DNA from: Acidimicrobiia bacterium
Lineage (GTDB): Bacteria > Actinomycetota > Acidimicrobiia > Acidimicrobiales > SKKL01
DNA length: 64,000 bases
NCBI GenBank assembly: GCA_041676705.1
Contig: JBAYRL010000005.1
Span: 142,607 to 206,606 of the forward strand
Direction of reading: 5' to 3'
The notes beneath the pieces are model-generated. The model was not told the DNA's origin and made no database searches. It saw only the letters and a list, made by a program, of their open reading frames with translations. Position numbers and translations under genes: made by a program. Position 1 is the first letter of the stretch, and every line of letters starts with the position of its first letter. Below, piece by piece: positions 1-9,095 of this stretch.

Positions 1-690
1 CCGAGCGGCTGGGTGGCAACCCGTCCCGGTGCCTTGCTGGCTTCAGAAGATACCATCGCCATCACGGTTCGGGGCCGTGGCGGTCATGCTTCAACACCTC
101 ATTTGGCAGCTGATCCAGTCACAACAACGGCCGAAATAGTAATGGCTATTCAAGCCACTGTGACACGCCAAATAGACATTTTTAATCCGGCCGTGGTTAC
201 GCTGACCCAGCTCCGAGCCAGTGATGCTCCCAACGTGATTCCCGAGTCAGTCTTTTTGGGCGGTACCATCCGCACGGTTTCGGAACATACTCGAACCAAG
301 GTTAAAGAAGCTGTCACTCGAACGGCGCTCAACGTTGCTGCCGCTCACGGGCTTGAGGCCGAGGTCAACATCAAGAGCGGTTATCCGGTTACGACTACTC
401 ATCCGGCTACAGCGGCCTTGGTACTCGAGATTGCACCTAAGGTTCTGCCAGAAGGAGGACGCGCCGTTGAAGCTCCAGCACCGACCATGGGGGCTGAAGA
501 CTGGAGCTACGTTCTGCAAGAGGTGCCAGGTGCGATGGCTTTCTTGGGTGTTTGCCCACCTGAGATTCCCGACCCGCGCAATGCTCCGGCGTGTCATTCC
601 AACGTGATGATGATGAACGAAGATGCCATGGCGTCCGGTGTGGCTTTGCACGTAGCTATGGCCTTGCGTTTGTTAGAAGGCCCGGCTTAG
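1..690 (+). CDS. M20-family amidohydrolase (5' end outside window)
   Basis: This is the C-terminal part of a zinc-dependent M20 amidohydrolase, the family of hippurate and N-acyl-amino-acid hydrolases that cleave amide bonds. The reading frame is open from base 1, so the true start lies upstream. The visible part begins with the dimerisation (lid) domain, recognisable by VRGRGGHAS followed by PHLAADPV. It ends in the catalytic half with GAEDWSYVLQ and the metal-site region ACHSN, a typical M20 C-terminus. The N-terminal metal-ligand motifs are not in the window. The natural substrate cannot be told from sequence. Confidence 0.9.
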   Translation, partial: PSGWVATRPGALLASEDTIAITVRGRGGHASTPHLAADPVTTTAEIVMAIQATVTRQIDIFNPAVVTLTQLRASDAPNVIPESVFLGGTIRTVSEHTRTKVKEAVTRTALNVAAAHGLEAEVNIKSGYPVTTTHPATAALVLEIAPKVLPEGGRAVEAPAPTMGAEDWSYVLQEVPGAMAFLGVCPPEIPDPRNAPACHSNVMMMNEDAMASGVALHVAMALRLLEGPA

Positions 691-722
691 AGCATTCGCG
701 GTGCCAAGCTATCGCTCTAAGC
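685..722. terminator. Possible bidirectional terminator hairpin
   Basis: A perfect 9-bp inverted repeat (GCTTAGAGC at 685-693, GCTCTAAGC at 714-722) with a 20-nt loop lies at the junction of two convergent genes and overlaps the amidohydrolase stop codon. There is no strong T tract, so it would be a weak terminator at best. Confidence 0.35.
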
Positions 723-724
723 TT

Positions 725-1645
725 CTAACGCTGTGAGTCTTTCACCGAACCGATAAGAGGAAAGCCATCTAAAGCCTGAACGGCGCAGGTTAAGGCACGA
801 TCGTCTTGTTCGGCCCAGGTCGCTTCTGTGGGGCCGAGCCACAACAGGCCGAGTTCGGAGCGCGCCAAGGTGTGACCCACGTAATCTTCAAAGGCGTCTT
901 GGCAAATGCGTTGTGATTCAGCGTCTCGAGCCGCGTTTCCAGGGTAGGTACTTCCCTTTTCACCGGAAAGAGCCGTGGTCTTGATTACCTCTGCCAGATG
1001 AGCATCTTCACAATCAAAAATATGGACCAAGGCCAGTATGATCGGCTCTTCTTCGGCTTCTACAGCCGGGCTGAAACAGTCACCGGTGGCTAGGTCAAAG
1101 ACCGATGTAACCGAATCTTCGAGTTCGTCAGAATTACCTGCTTTAGAATCTAAGACCTCGGTTCCTTCGGTGGTAAGCGCGGCTTGGTTCTGGCCTGAAT
1201 CTTCGTCGTTGCGCAGAGCGTCATTTGATGAATTTGTAACGTTGGCCTCTGATTCACCGTTATCGTCGGAATTGCTTAGAAGCCTAGAAACCCCGACGAA
1301 GACCACCAGAACACTTACCAAGGTTAAGGCCCCAATGCCCAGCCACTGTTTTACGGGACGAGAGTTGGGTCGGTCTAGGTTGAGACCGCGGCGCGGTCGC
1401 CTCGACTTTTCTTCCTCCCGGTCGAGGTCGAGCGGTTCCATTTTCCGGAATACGAATGGTTCTTGAACTCCAGGTTTAGAACCTCTGGGCCCGGCGGCAT
1501 TACGACGCGTTTCTCGCGCTGGACGTGTCTCGCGTGACTGCGGAGCAGCGTTGGGCCGGTGTTCTCGGCCTGGTTTTGCTTGCGGTGGGTACCAGCGACC
1601 GTTGGAGGCTTGCCACCATCCAGGGCCTTGGGATGTGTCGCTCAT
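725..1645 (-). CDS. Single-pass membrane protein with septum-formation-like domain
   Basis: A 306-residue protein of unknown exact role. The N-terminus carries GPGWWQASNGRWYPP, a tryptophan-rich motif related to DUF2510 and common at the N-terminus of actinobacterial membrane proteins. A basic, proline-rich cytoplasmic stretch follows, then one membrane helix (about residues 101-124), an acidic Ser/Asn-rich linker, and an extracytoplasmic domain with four cysteines (GDCFSP, FDCEDAH, ICQDAF, LTCAV) that resembles the septum formation family (PF13845). Cell-envelope localisation is inferred from this layout. It lies downstream of the ABC exporter genes on the same strand, 63 bp away. The family assignment comes from the motif pattern only. 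Confidence 0.7.
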   Translation of the reverse strand: MSDTSQGPGWWQASNGRWYPPQAKPGREHRPNAAPQSRETRPARETRRNAAGPRGSKPGVQEPFVFRKMEPLDLDREEEKSRRPRRGLNLDRPNSRPVKQWLGIGALTLVSVLVVFVGVSRLLSNSDDNGESEANVTNSSNDALRNDEDSGQNQAALTTEGTEVLDSKAGNSDELEDSVTSVFDLATGDCFSPAVEAEEEPIILALVHIFDCEDAHLAEVIKTTALSGEKGSTYPGNAARDAESQRICQDAFEDYVGHTLARSELGLLWLGPTEATWAEQDDRALTCAVQALDGFPLIGSVKDSQR

Positions 1646-1708
1646 TTGTTGTGACGTACGTTCATGACCAGCACTGACCTAATAGTTAGACTAAACGACA
1701 CTAGTGGT

Positions 1709-2905
1709 TCAATTGCGGAGTTCTCGTAATGCGGTCCAAATCCTAATAGGCGCTCCCAACCGTAGGATTGAACGTTCATAGATTCGTGCCGCGATACGGA
1801 TCAAGAACCAGGCACCCAACAAAGTGACGAGTACTGAACCCACGATATCTACAGGTGAGGCTGCTCCTTGGGCAATTCTGGCTGGCATCACCATTGGTGC
1901 CGTGAAGGGTATGTACGACACAATCCGGGCAGCCAAACTGCTGGGATTGGGACCGACAACTCCAAGCGACACAAAATAGCCAGCTAAGAGTGTGACGGTT
2001 AGTGGAGTAACGGCGCTCTGCGCATCTTCTTGGCGGCTAACGAGCGACCCGGCGGCCGCAAACGCTACGGCATAGAAACCGAACCCCAAAATGAACCAGC
2101 CTAAGACCGACAACATGGCCGGTAATAGATCCCACGGCACTGAGACCGAAGAAAAGATCATGGCCGCGCCCAAACCTAAAATGGCAGTGGTGGTGAGCTG
2201 AGCGAGGCCCAACAAGCCAATGCCAATGACTTTGCCAGCCAGTAATGAGCGAGCCGGAACCGCCGCCAAGACAACCTCCACCACTCTCGAAGATTTTTCT
2301 TCGAGCACACCAGAAAGCACCCAGGCCCCGTAGCTGTTGATGGCAATAAAAAGTGCGATTACTCCGATTAGGGCCGCCGCAGATTGCACTGTTTCCTGAT
2401 CGGACTCATCCTCCCCAACCACATCGAGCGGTTCAGACTGGAGGGCTTCGCCGATTTGGGTTGCCGTCAATCCAGCATCGGTTAAACCCGCCACCAATTG
2501 TGCTTGGCTAAAACCAATCTGAACCGTTAAGACCAATGCGTCGGGAGTGGATTCCTTAGTGTAAATACTGGCGGGGTTAACAAGAACCGCGTCGTGGTCT
2601 TCCAGCTGATCGGCGACATCGGTTTCCGGGTCAAAGTTGGCCGTGTCGGTTGCCGACAAGTGTGTAATCACTAGGTTGGCTTCTTGGCTGGTGGCAGTTT
2701 GGCCTGCCAATTCTTCAAAAGCTTCGGGTGTATTGCCAACCACCAGCAAAGACCAGGTCGGCGGTTCGTCGTCGCCAGAAAAAATGGCGGGCACAATGAT
2801 TATCGCTAAGACGATTACGATTGTGATTACGGAGGAAACTTGGAAGCTGCGAGAGCCACCTCGTTGACGAATTTCGCGTTCTGCTACTAGCCACACGTTC
2901 TTCAT
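1709..2905 (-). CDS. ABC-2 type exporter permease (NatB-like)
   Basis: Membrane subunit of an ABC exporter. It has a first membrane helix near residues 22-42, a large extracytoplasmic domain (about 43-175), and five or six further helices. Around residue 205 it carries LEEKSSRVVEVVLAAVP, the hallmark of the NatB/YhaP family of ABC-2 permeases that pump out Na+ or unknown compounds. The start ATG overlaps the stop of the ATPase gene by 4 bp, so the two are translationally coupled. The substrate is unknown. Confidence 0.88.
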   Translation of the reverse strand: MKNVWLVAEREIRQRGGSRSFQVSSVITIVIVLAIIIVPAIFSGDDEPPTWSLLVVGNTPEAFEELAGQTATSQEANLVITHLSATDTANFDPETDVADQLEDHDAVLVNPASIYTKESTPDALVLTVQIGFSQAQLVAGLTDAGLTATQIGEALQSEPLDVVGEDESDQETVQSAAALIGVIALFIAINSYGAWVLSGVLEEKSSRVVEVVLAAVPARSLLAGKVIGIGLLGLAQLTTTAILGLGAAMIFSSVSVPWDLLPAMLSVLGWFILGFGFYAVAFAAAGSLVSRQEDAQSAVTPLTVTLLAGYFVSLGVVGPNPSSLAARIVSYIPFTAPMVMPARIAQGAASPVDIVGSVLVTLLGAWFLIRIAARIYERSILRLGAPIRIWTALRELRN

Positions 2906-3819
2906 CCGCCAACCTCCGAAACGTCGACTTCGCCGTTAACAGCCTCTACAAAAATCTCAGCTAGTGACGGTGGCTCCCAGCTAAACGAACTGACTTCACC
3001 AGCTGCTTGGGCATCGGTGAGCAAACGTCCAACCTCCACAGCACTAGACACCAGGGCTGTGGTTTCGTCAGCACGGCGTTTCAATTTCGTAGGGTTCGCA
3101 AAGCTCAAGTCCCACTCGGTTTGGGGATCAGTGAACCGTGCGGTGAGGCGCCGAACTTGGCTGGTCGCTCGAAGCTCGGCCAGAGTCCCAGCGAGTGCTT
3201 TGGCCCCACGGTGGATAATCACGATGTCATCGCAAAGCGCTTCCACCAAATCGAGTTGATGGCTAGAAAAGATAATGGTGCGTCCCCGTGCAGCTTCGGT
3301 TCGCAGCACTTCTTCCATGTCCGCCACGCCAAGGGGGTCAAGGCCTGAGAAAGGCTCGTCAAGCACTAAGAGATCGGGTGAATGCACCAGAGCCGCTGCT
3401 AACTGTACGCGCTGCTGGTTCCCATGAGAAAGTGTTTCGAGAGTGTCATTAGCGCGATCGGTTAGACCAAAGGTTTCGAGCCAAGTGCTGGCGGCCAATG
3501 TGGCCTCGGCTTTGGTTAGCCCGTGGGTCCGACCAAAATAAATTAGCTGATCGTTACACTTCATTTTGGGGTAAAGGCCGCGCTGTTCGGGCATATAACC
3601 AAATGAAGAACGCGCGGTGGCGTCAACGGGTTTCCCACGCCACTGCACCCGGCCCGAGTCGAGTGAGATTAAACCAAAAATCGAGCGCATAGCAGTGGTC
3701 TTACCGGCTCCATTAGGACCCAAAAACCCGAGTAAACGACCAGGTTGGGCACTAAAAGACAAGTTGTCTAATGCTTGTAGTTCACCGAAGTGTCGGTTTA
3801 GGCCTTCAAGTTCAAGCAT
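2902..3819 (-). CDS. ABC exporter ATP-binding protein (NatA-like)
   Basis: Cytoplasmic ATPase partner of the following permease. It contains Walker A GPNGAGKTT, signature LSHGNQQRVQLA, Walker B LLVLDEPFSGLDP and H-loop SSHQLDLVE in the usual order. The C-terminal region after about residue 215 matches the NatA/DUF4162 extension. Length (305 aa) is normal for NatA-type ATPases. A -10 box sits 6 nt before the ATG, so the mRNA is probably leaderless. Together with the permease it forms a two-gene exporter operon of unknown substrate. Confidence 0.9.
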   Translation of the reverse strand: MLELEGLNRHFGELQALDNLSFSAQPGRLLGFLGPNGAGKTTAMRSIFGLISLDSGRVQWRGKPVDATARSSFGYMPEQRGLYPKMKCNDQLIYFGRTHGLTKAEATLAASTWLETFGLTDRANDTLETLSHGNQQRVQLAAALVHSPDLLVLDEPFSGLDPLGVADMEEVLRTEAARGRTIIFSSHQLDLVEALCDDIVIIHRGAKALAGTLAELRATSQVRRLTARFTDPQTEWDLSFANPTKLKRRADETTALVSSAVEVGRLLTDAQAAGEVSSFSWEPPSLAEIFVEAVNGEVDVSEVGG

Positions 3820-3825
3820 CGTTCA

Positions 3826-3831
3826 ACCCTA
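3826..3831 (-). promoter_or_regulatory. -10 box of leaderless natA-like promoter
   Basis: TAGGGT on the minus strand lies exactly 6 nt before the ATG at 3819. It fits the actinobacterial TANNNT -10 consensus with transcription starting at or next to the start codon. No Shine-Dalgarno sequence is possible in such a short leader. Confidence 0.5.
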
Positions 3832-3988
3832 GATGCACAAGTTGAAGCTGACGTGGCATGCAGGTGATTCCAGGTGGTGAGAACCGGCCTCGACGATAAA
3901 GTCAAGACCAATGTATTCCTTCTTCTCCAACGGTGAACAGAAACCGGTTGCGCCCGAGTCGAAGGCCGTTGGGGTGTCCCCTAGAACC

Positions 3989-5443
3989 ATGGTGGACAAA
4001 ATTTGGGATTCACATTTGGTAAATCTTCCCGTTGCGACGCCACCTAGCAAGATTGGCAGCCAAACCCAAGCCGCTCCGGCCAGCGAAGCCAGGGTCGACC
4101 ATGTGTACCTGCACGAACATGAACTTGGTCTAATCGCACGCCTGGGGGAACAAGGGGTGCAGATTCATTCCCGCCACGGCATTGTTGCCTGCGCCGATCA
4201 ACAAATTTCAACGCGTCGGGTAGGCAAATCTGATTCCGAGAGTGAGCCTCGATGGGCACCGCTGTCGGCCCAGGATGTGGCGACCTTTGAGAGACTTGAA
4301 GATTATTCGGCCCAGCTCGACGTACCGATTTTTGGTCCTGGTGATGACCGTGGCGGGGTACTGAATGTGGTCGGTCCGGAACAAGGCATGACCTGGCCTG
4401 GGGCCCTGGTGGTGGGTTCGGACAATCACATGTCGACCCACGGCGCTTTTGGCGCGCTCGGCTTGGTGCTAGCGCCACAAGATTTAACAGCCGTGGTTTC
4501 GCGGCGATCAATCATTGGTATTAGGCCCAAAGTTGTACGGTTGGCCGTTCAAGGCGCGTTGCGGGAGCCAGTCGATGCCAAAGATTTGGCTTTGTGGCTC
4601 TTAGGCCAGCTCGGCCCGTTAACAAACCGTGATGTGGTGCTTGAACTTGGTGGTTCAGCGGTGCGTGGATTGTCCATCGAAGGCCGCATGACCTTGTGCA
4701 ACATGATGGTGGAAACCGGTGCGCTGAGTGCGTTGGTGGCCCCCGACCAAAAAACGTTTGACTATTTAGAATCGCGGCTCTTCGCCCCCAAGGGTCATGA
4801 GTGGGAGCGTTCGCTGAAGCAATGGCGGGCGCTAGTGAGCGATGCTGGCGCTCCTGTTTCTGCCGAATGGGCTCTATTGGCCTCGGGAATTTCACCCCAA
4901 GTCAGCTGGGGCACGCGAGCCTGGCAAAGCTGCGCCATCAATGGTGTGGTGCCCGACCCTCATCCCACCAACGAAACACGCCGCAAAGCTGATCGGGAAG
5001 CCCTTTTCCTCCAAGGTCTTGAGCCGGGTCAACCGATCAACTCGATTGCTATTGACCAGGTGTTTATCGGTTCATGCACTAACGGTCGTATTGAAGATCT
5101 ACGGGCCGCCGCTAAGGTTCTGCAACAAGGCTCAGTGGTAGTTCCCACCTTGGTAGTGCCTGGTTCTCAGCCAGTGGCGCGCCAAGCGGAAGCTGAAGGA
5201 TTGCCCGAAATTTTCCTGGCTGCCGGTGCCGAATGGCGGGCACCAGGGTGCTCGCTGTGCATCGGCGCCAACGGTGACGCCGTGGCACCGGGGACCCGAC
5301 TAGCGTCAACCGCTAATAACCCAAGCCGAGACCGAGTGGGTCCTGATTCACGTGTTCACGTGTTAGGGCCCACCACGGCCGCAGCTACTGCCCTACGTGG
5401 TTTCCTCTATGACGCGAACTCGCTTGGTGAAGCGGCGCTTTAG
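3989..5443 (+). CDS. Divergent LeuC/aconitase-family protein
   Basis: Homologue of the large subunit of 3-isopropylmalate dehydratase (leucine pathway, [4Fe-4S] hydro-lyase), 484 aa from the ATG at 3989. Family marks are MVDKIWDSHLV at the N-terminus, STHGAFGALG, FIGSCTNGR and GCSLCIG; the last two supply the three cluster cysteines. Two active-site positions differ. The usual Asp-His pair reads D70-Q71, and the GDSH motif reads SDNH (N146 in place of Ser). No leuD lies nearby. An upstream in-frame ATG at 3911 exists, but the added residues look unlike the family. The 3' end overlaps the convergent RND gene by 51 bp. It may be a true LeuC or a repurposed paralogue. Confidence 0.7.
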   Translation: MVDKIWDSHLVNLPVATPPSKIGSQTQAAPASEARVDHVYLHEHELGLIARLGEQGVQIHSRHGIVACADQQISTRRVGKSDSESEPRWAPLSAQDVATFERLEDYSAQLDVPIFGPGDDRGGVLNVVGPEQGMTWPGALVVGSDNHMSTHGAFGALGLVLAPQDLTAVVSRRSIIGIRPKVVRLAVQGALREPVDAKDLALWLLGQLGPLTNRDVVLELGGSAVRGLSIEGRMTLCNMMVETGALSALVAPDQKTFDYLESRLFAPKGHEWERSLKQWRALVSDAGAPVSAEWALLASGISPQVSWGTRAWQSCAINGVVPDPHPTNETRRKADREALFLQGLEPGQPINSIAIDQVFIGSCTNGRIEDLRAAAKVLQQGSVVVPTLVVPGSQPVARQAEAEGLPEIFLAAGAEWRAPGCSLCIGANGDAVAPGTRLASTANNPSRDRVGPDSRVHVLGPTTAAATALRGFLYDANSLGEAAL

Positions 5444-8400
5444 GCCGTCCATTAGCGAATACACCACCGGCACCACTAAGAGAGTTAGGAAAGTGGAGCT
5501 GAACAAACCACCAATCACCACCCGACCAAGCTCTTCAGAAATTAATCCGCTGCCGCCAAAGCCAAAGGCCAGCGGGATGAGGGCCAACATGGTGGCCAGA
5601 GCCGTCATTAGAACCGGACGCAGGCGAGTCATTGCACCTTCGACAAGTGCGTTGTGCACGCTATAGCCGCGTTCGGTACGCAGCATGATGATGTATTCCA
5701 ACATCACAATGGCGTTGGTCACCACAATGCCAACCAACATCAACAAGCCCAGCATGGCGTTAATGCTCAACGAGGATCCGGTGACCCACAAAGCTGAGAT
5801 GGCACCGATCACGGCCAAGGGCAGCGTGAAGAGGATCACGAATGGGTCAAGCCAGCTTCGGAACAAAGCCGCCATAATGCCATAAACCAAGATGATTGAG
5901 GCTCCAATTGCTAGCAACATATTGGTGAAACCTTCATCTAAGTCGCTAGCCACACCGCCTTGGTAAACCTTGATTCCATCGGGTAACTGAACGGCGTCAA
6001 CGGCCTCATTCACCTTGATCGTGATAGCGGACACATCATCGGCAACGATCTCGGCTCCGACCGAGGCTGCTTCGTGACCGTCTACCCGGGTGAGCACCAT
6101 TTGTCGAGCGACCTCGGTCGGTGTCGCTACATCACCGAGGGTAACTTCGTTGTTAAGTGGCAATGAGGCCAGCTCGTTAGCGGTGACCGGTTGGGAGGTG
6201 ACTACTCTTAGCTGTACCGGAAGAGCGCCGTTCTCAGTGGGTATCACCGTTACCTGTTCACCAATGCTCAGCTGCGCGACGGCACCCGCAATTTGCTCGG
6301 CGGTAAAGCCAGCGTCAGCGGCGCGTTGCTGGTCGATTTGAAGCTCAATTGCTGGAACGGCACCGGAAATATCGCTGTGGATGTTAACCAGCTCATCAAT
6401 TTCAGCAATGGCAGCTTCAATGGCAGCAGCCGTTTCCGGCAAAACTGTTGCTGCTTCAGGGGTTTCAGCACTGATCGTGATGTCAACGCTGCTAGTTGAA
6501 AAGCCGGTAGTTTCCGTTGAGATCGTGATGTTCTCGCCACCCTCAACTTCCTCTGGCAGCCGCTTCCGTAGGTCTTCTGCTACGCGCCCTTTGGGGTTCG
6601 AGTTAGCAAAAGTTGCCGTGATAGTGGCGGAGTTTGGATCTTGGCCACCCAGAATTGCGCTCAAAGCACCGAGGCCCCCCGAGCTTCCCGTAATTACCGT
6701 TTCGTAGGTTTCCACGTTGTAGTCGGCCAGTAATCCTTCCACGGAAATAGCTCGCTCAAGCACAACATCGCGTGATTCTCCAGGTAAGGCAGGCACGCTA
6801 ATTACGACCGTGTTCTCACCAGTATCGGGTAGGAAAACAAGTGGGAGGGTAGGTACAAGCGCCAAACTCCCAACTAACAAGACACCAGAAATTCCGAGTG
6901 TTGCCCCACGGCGGCGTAGTGACCATTCAAGGATCGGCTGGTACATCCGGGCCAGACGGCCATGTCGGGAATCATCGGGATTCTCGTGAATCTTCACGCC
7001 TTTGGACATCAAGAGACGCACCAAAGCGGGTAACACCGTTACTGCTGCCAAGAGCGATGCCAACAAGGCGAACACCACGGCCAGGGCAAAGGGCAAGAAC
7101 AGCTCTCCGATGATGCCACCGACCAAACCAAGCGGTAAGAAAACAGCGGCTGTGGTGGCGGTTGCTCCCACGATGGCTAACGTGACTTCTCTTGCCCCTC
7201 GGGTTACCGCGGTGTGGGTTTCTTCACCGGCAGCCATATGCCGGTAGATACTCTCGAGCACCACAATCGAATCATCGATAACTCGACCGATGGCGATCGT
7301 TAAACCGCCTAGCGTCATGAGGTTTAAGGTGTTCCCAGTCAGGTGAAGGGCCACAATGGCGGTCAAGATCGAAAATGGGATAGAAACCGCGGTCACAATG
7401 GTGCTGCGTCCGCTCCGCAAGAAAGCCAGCACAATCAGGACTGCAAGCACCCCACCGATAACGCCTTTCAACACCATGTCGAACACGGACTCTTCGATGA
7501 AATCGGCTTGGTTCTGTGTGATGTTGATATTCACACCGGCCGGTAGAGAGTCGGCCAACTCATCAAAAACGTCGAGCACATCATGTGCGACCGCCACGGT
7601 ATTACCCGATTTGTTCTTTGCTACTTGTAGCCCCACGGCAGGTTTGCCATTTGAACGGTTTACCCCGGTTGGCGTGCTCTCAATAACGTCGATTGAGGCA
7701 ACGTCGCCCAAGCTTAGGGTTCCACCCCCAGGAAGTGGAACTGCAGCGGCCGCTAGGGCATCGCTTGATGAAAACGTCATAACTGCATCAACCGGTGTGA
7801 ATCCGCTGCTGCTGACTACACCACCAGCGGGAAGTACAACGTTGTTGGCCCGCAGTACGTTCGCCACCTCTTCGTAGCTCAATCCGTGAGAAATTAGGGC
7901 CTCGCGATCGAGTGAGATGCTGATTTGTTGCAAGGCACCGCCCACGATTTCGACACTGCCGACTCCGTCGATTCGATTGAGCTTTGGCGCGACAACGTTG
8001 TTGGCCAAGGTCAGTAGCTCGTGGTCGCTTAAATCACCCTCCAGGGTGGCCATAACCACCGGCAAGGTGGCTGGGTCAAGCATCAGGGTGTTCGTCTGTA
8101 CCGAAGGTGGTAACGGAACGCCGCGTAAGGCTTCATTAACGGCGGCGTTGGTTTCCTTCAGGTCAATTCCGAAGTCAAACATCAACAGCACCACGCCTAA
8201 GCCACTAGTGGTGGTCGATTGTGAGGTGTTCAGACCGTCAAGTTCAGCCGTAACGGCCTCAAGCGGCGCGATGGCACTGCGTACAATTTCCCCAGGCTGC
8301 ATATCGGGGGCTTCGACAACTACGACCACCAATGGCAGGTTGATGTCCGGTAGCAGCTCTTGGTTGATTTGTTTGGCCGAAATTGTGCCAGAACCGGCGA

Positions 8401-8476
8401 GGATAAGAACAACCAGGACCACAAGACCGGCACGCTTATATGACTGCTCTGTCAGCCATCCAACAATGCGACTCAT
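5393..8476 (-). CDS. RND-family efflux transporter permease
   Basis: A 1027-residue resistance-nodulation-division transporter with the AcrB/HAE1-type layout: one helix near residue 20, a large extracytoplasmic loop (porter domain), a block of helices around residues 330-550, a second large loop, and a final helix block. The helix-4 motif IGRVIDDSIVVLE contains the paired aspartates of the proton relay. It resembles the single-component RND pumps of monoderm bacteria (SwrC/YerP type). No periplasmic adaptor or outer-membrane channel gene is adjacent. It is divergent from a MarR regulator, which suggests repression by that protein. Substrates are unknown. Confidence 0.92.
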   Translation of the reverse strand: MSRIVGWLTEQSYKRAGLVVLVVLILAGSGTISAKQINQELLPDINLPLVVVVVEAPDMQPGEIVRSAIAPLEAVTAELDGLNTSQSTTTSGLGVVLLMFDFGIDLKETNAAVNEALRGVPLPPSVQTNTLMLDPATLPVVMATLEGDLSDHELLTLANNVVAPKLNRIDGVGSVEIVGGALQQISISLDREALISHGLSYEEVANVLRANNVVLPAGGVVSSSGFTPVDAVMTFSSSDALAAAAVPLPGGGTLSLGDVASIDVIESTPTGVNRSNGKPAVGLQVAKNKSGNTVAVAHDVLDVFDELADSLPAGVNINITQNQADFIEESVFDMVLKGVIGGVLAVLIVLAFLRSGRSTIVTAVSIPFSILTAIVALHLTGNTLNLMTLGGLTIAIGRVIDDSIVVLESIYRHMAAGEETHTAVTRGAREVTLAIVGATATTAAVFLPLGLVGGIIGELFLPFALAVVFALLASLLAAVTVLPALVRLLMSKGVKIHENPDDSRHGRLARMYQPILEWSLRRRGATLGISGVLLVGSLALVPTLPLVFLPDTGENTVVISVPALPGESRDVVLERAISVEGLLADYNVETYETVITGSSGGLGALSAILGGQDPNSATITATFANSNPKGRVAEDLRKRLPEEVEGGENITISTETTGFSTSSVDITISAETPEAATVLPETAAAIEAAIAEIDELVNIHSDISGAVPAIELQIDQQRAADAGFTAEQIAGAVAQLSIGEQVTVIPTENGALPVQLRVVTSQPVTANELASLPLNNEVTLGDVATPTEVARQMVLTRVDGHEAASVGAEIVADDVSAITIKVNEAVDAVQLPDGIKVYQGGVASDLDEGFTNMLLAIGASIILVYGIMAALFRSWLDPFVILFTLPLAVIGAISALWVTGSSLSINAMLGLLMLVGIVVTNAIVMLEYIIMLRTERGYSVHNALVEGAMTRLRPVLMTALATMLALIPLAFGFGGSGLISEELGRVVIGGLFSSTFLTLLVVPVVYSLMDGLKRRFTKRVRVIEETT

Positions 8477-8556
8477 GAAGCCACGCCCCAGCTGTGCAAT
8501 GGTGCCATCGCTTGGATGGTGTGGGGCGCAGATCGACTACACCCGTGCATATCAGG

Positions 8557-8579
8557 ATTATCCATTTAATTAGGATAGT
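8557..8579. promoter_or_regulatory. Candidate MarR operator between RND pump and marR-like gene
   Basis: An imperfect inverted repeat, ATTATCC (8557-8563) and GGATAGT (8573-8579), is separated by the A/T-only spacer 8564-8572. The inner 5 bp (TATCC/GGATA) are exact. The site overlaps the presumed -35 of the regulator promoter and lies in the only space available for the pump promoter, which fits autoregulation plus pump repression. Assignment to this regulator is inference. Confidence 0.5.
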
Positions 8580-8598
8580 CACACTCTATGGATATAAT
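8570..8598 (+). promoter_or_regulatory. Promoter of the MarR-family gene
   Basis: A perfect -10 hexamer TATAAT (8593-8598) lies 17 nt after a weak -35 TTAGGA (8570-8575). A Shine-Dalgarno-like GGAGCGGGA precedes the ATG at 8637, so this mRNA has a normal leader of about 30 nt. Confidence 0.5.
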
Positions 8599-8636
8599 GC
8601 AAGGCAGGCTAAGCTCTTCATTGTGGAGCGGGAACG

Positions 8637-9095
8637 ATGACTAAGCGTCAACATCTTGTAGAAGCACTGCGCCAAGAGTTGCGCGCAGCGATGACTCAAA
8701 ACAGTGGTCAGTCTGGGCCCTGGCTGACCGTGGATCTGACCATGGCGCAGCTCAAGGCGCTATTGGTGCTTAATAACCAAGGCGAGGCACGCGTTGGTGA
8801 AATCGCTTCGCTGCTAGGGCTCTCACCTAACGCCACCACAGCCTTGCTCGACCAACTCGAGACTGCCGGTTACAGCGAACGGCGACCCGATCCGGCTGAC
8901 CGGCGGGCGGTGTTGGTAGTGCTAACCCCCGCCGGAGCTGAGCTGATTGCCGAACTATTGACCGCCAACCTGGTGGCTTTCGAAGTGATTCTCGAGTATC
9001 TCTCACTCGATGAACTTGAAGATCTACATCGTGGAATGACAGCGCTCATGCGTGCGTTATCGGAACATGAGAGCAGCCTAAAACCAGAGGACTAG
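8637..9095 (+). CDS. MarR-family transcriptional regulator
   Basis: A 152-residue winged-helix repressor of the MarR family. The DNA-binding core runs from about residue 38 to 105. The recognition helix region is VGEIASLLGLSPNATTALLDQLETAGY and the wing is RRPDPADRRAVLVVLT with its conserved DxR. Such dimers usually bind a palindrome until a small ligand releases them. It is divergent from the RND pump with an inverted repeat between them, so it most likely represses both. The 3' end overlaps the convergent FMN reductase gene by 4 bp. Confidence 0.9.
   Translation: MTKRQHLVEALRQELRAAMTQNSGQSGPWLTVDLTMAQLKALLVLNNQGEARVGEIASLLGLSPNATTALLDQLETAGYSERRPDPADRRAVLVVLTPAGAELIAELLTANLVAFEVILEYLSLDELEDLHRGMTALMRALSEHESSLKPED

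Noticed and set aside
3911..3988. N-terminal extension of the LeuC-like protein
   Set aside because: The added 26 residues do not resemble the family, and the ATG at 3989 gives the normal N-terminus.
3829..3990. A 53-codon minus-strand frame just upstream of the natA-like gene
   Set aside because: It overlaps the start of the LeuC-like gene, has no recognisable family, and the natA-like gene has its own leaderless promoter. Kept only as a remote possibility.
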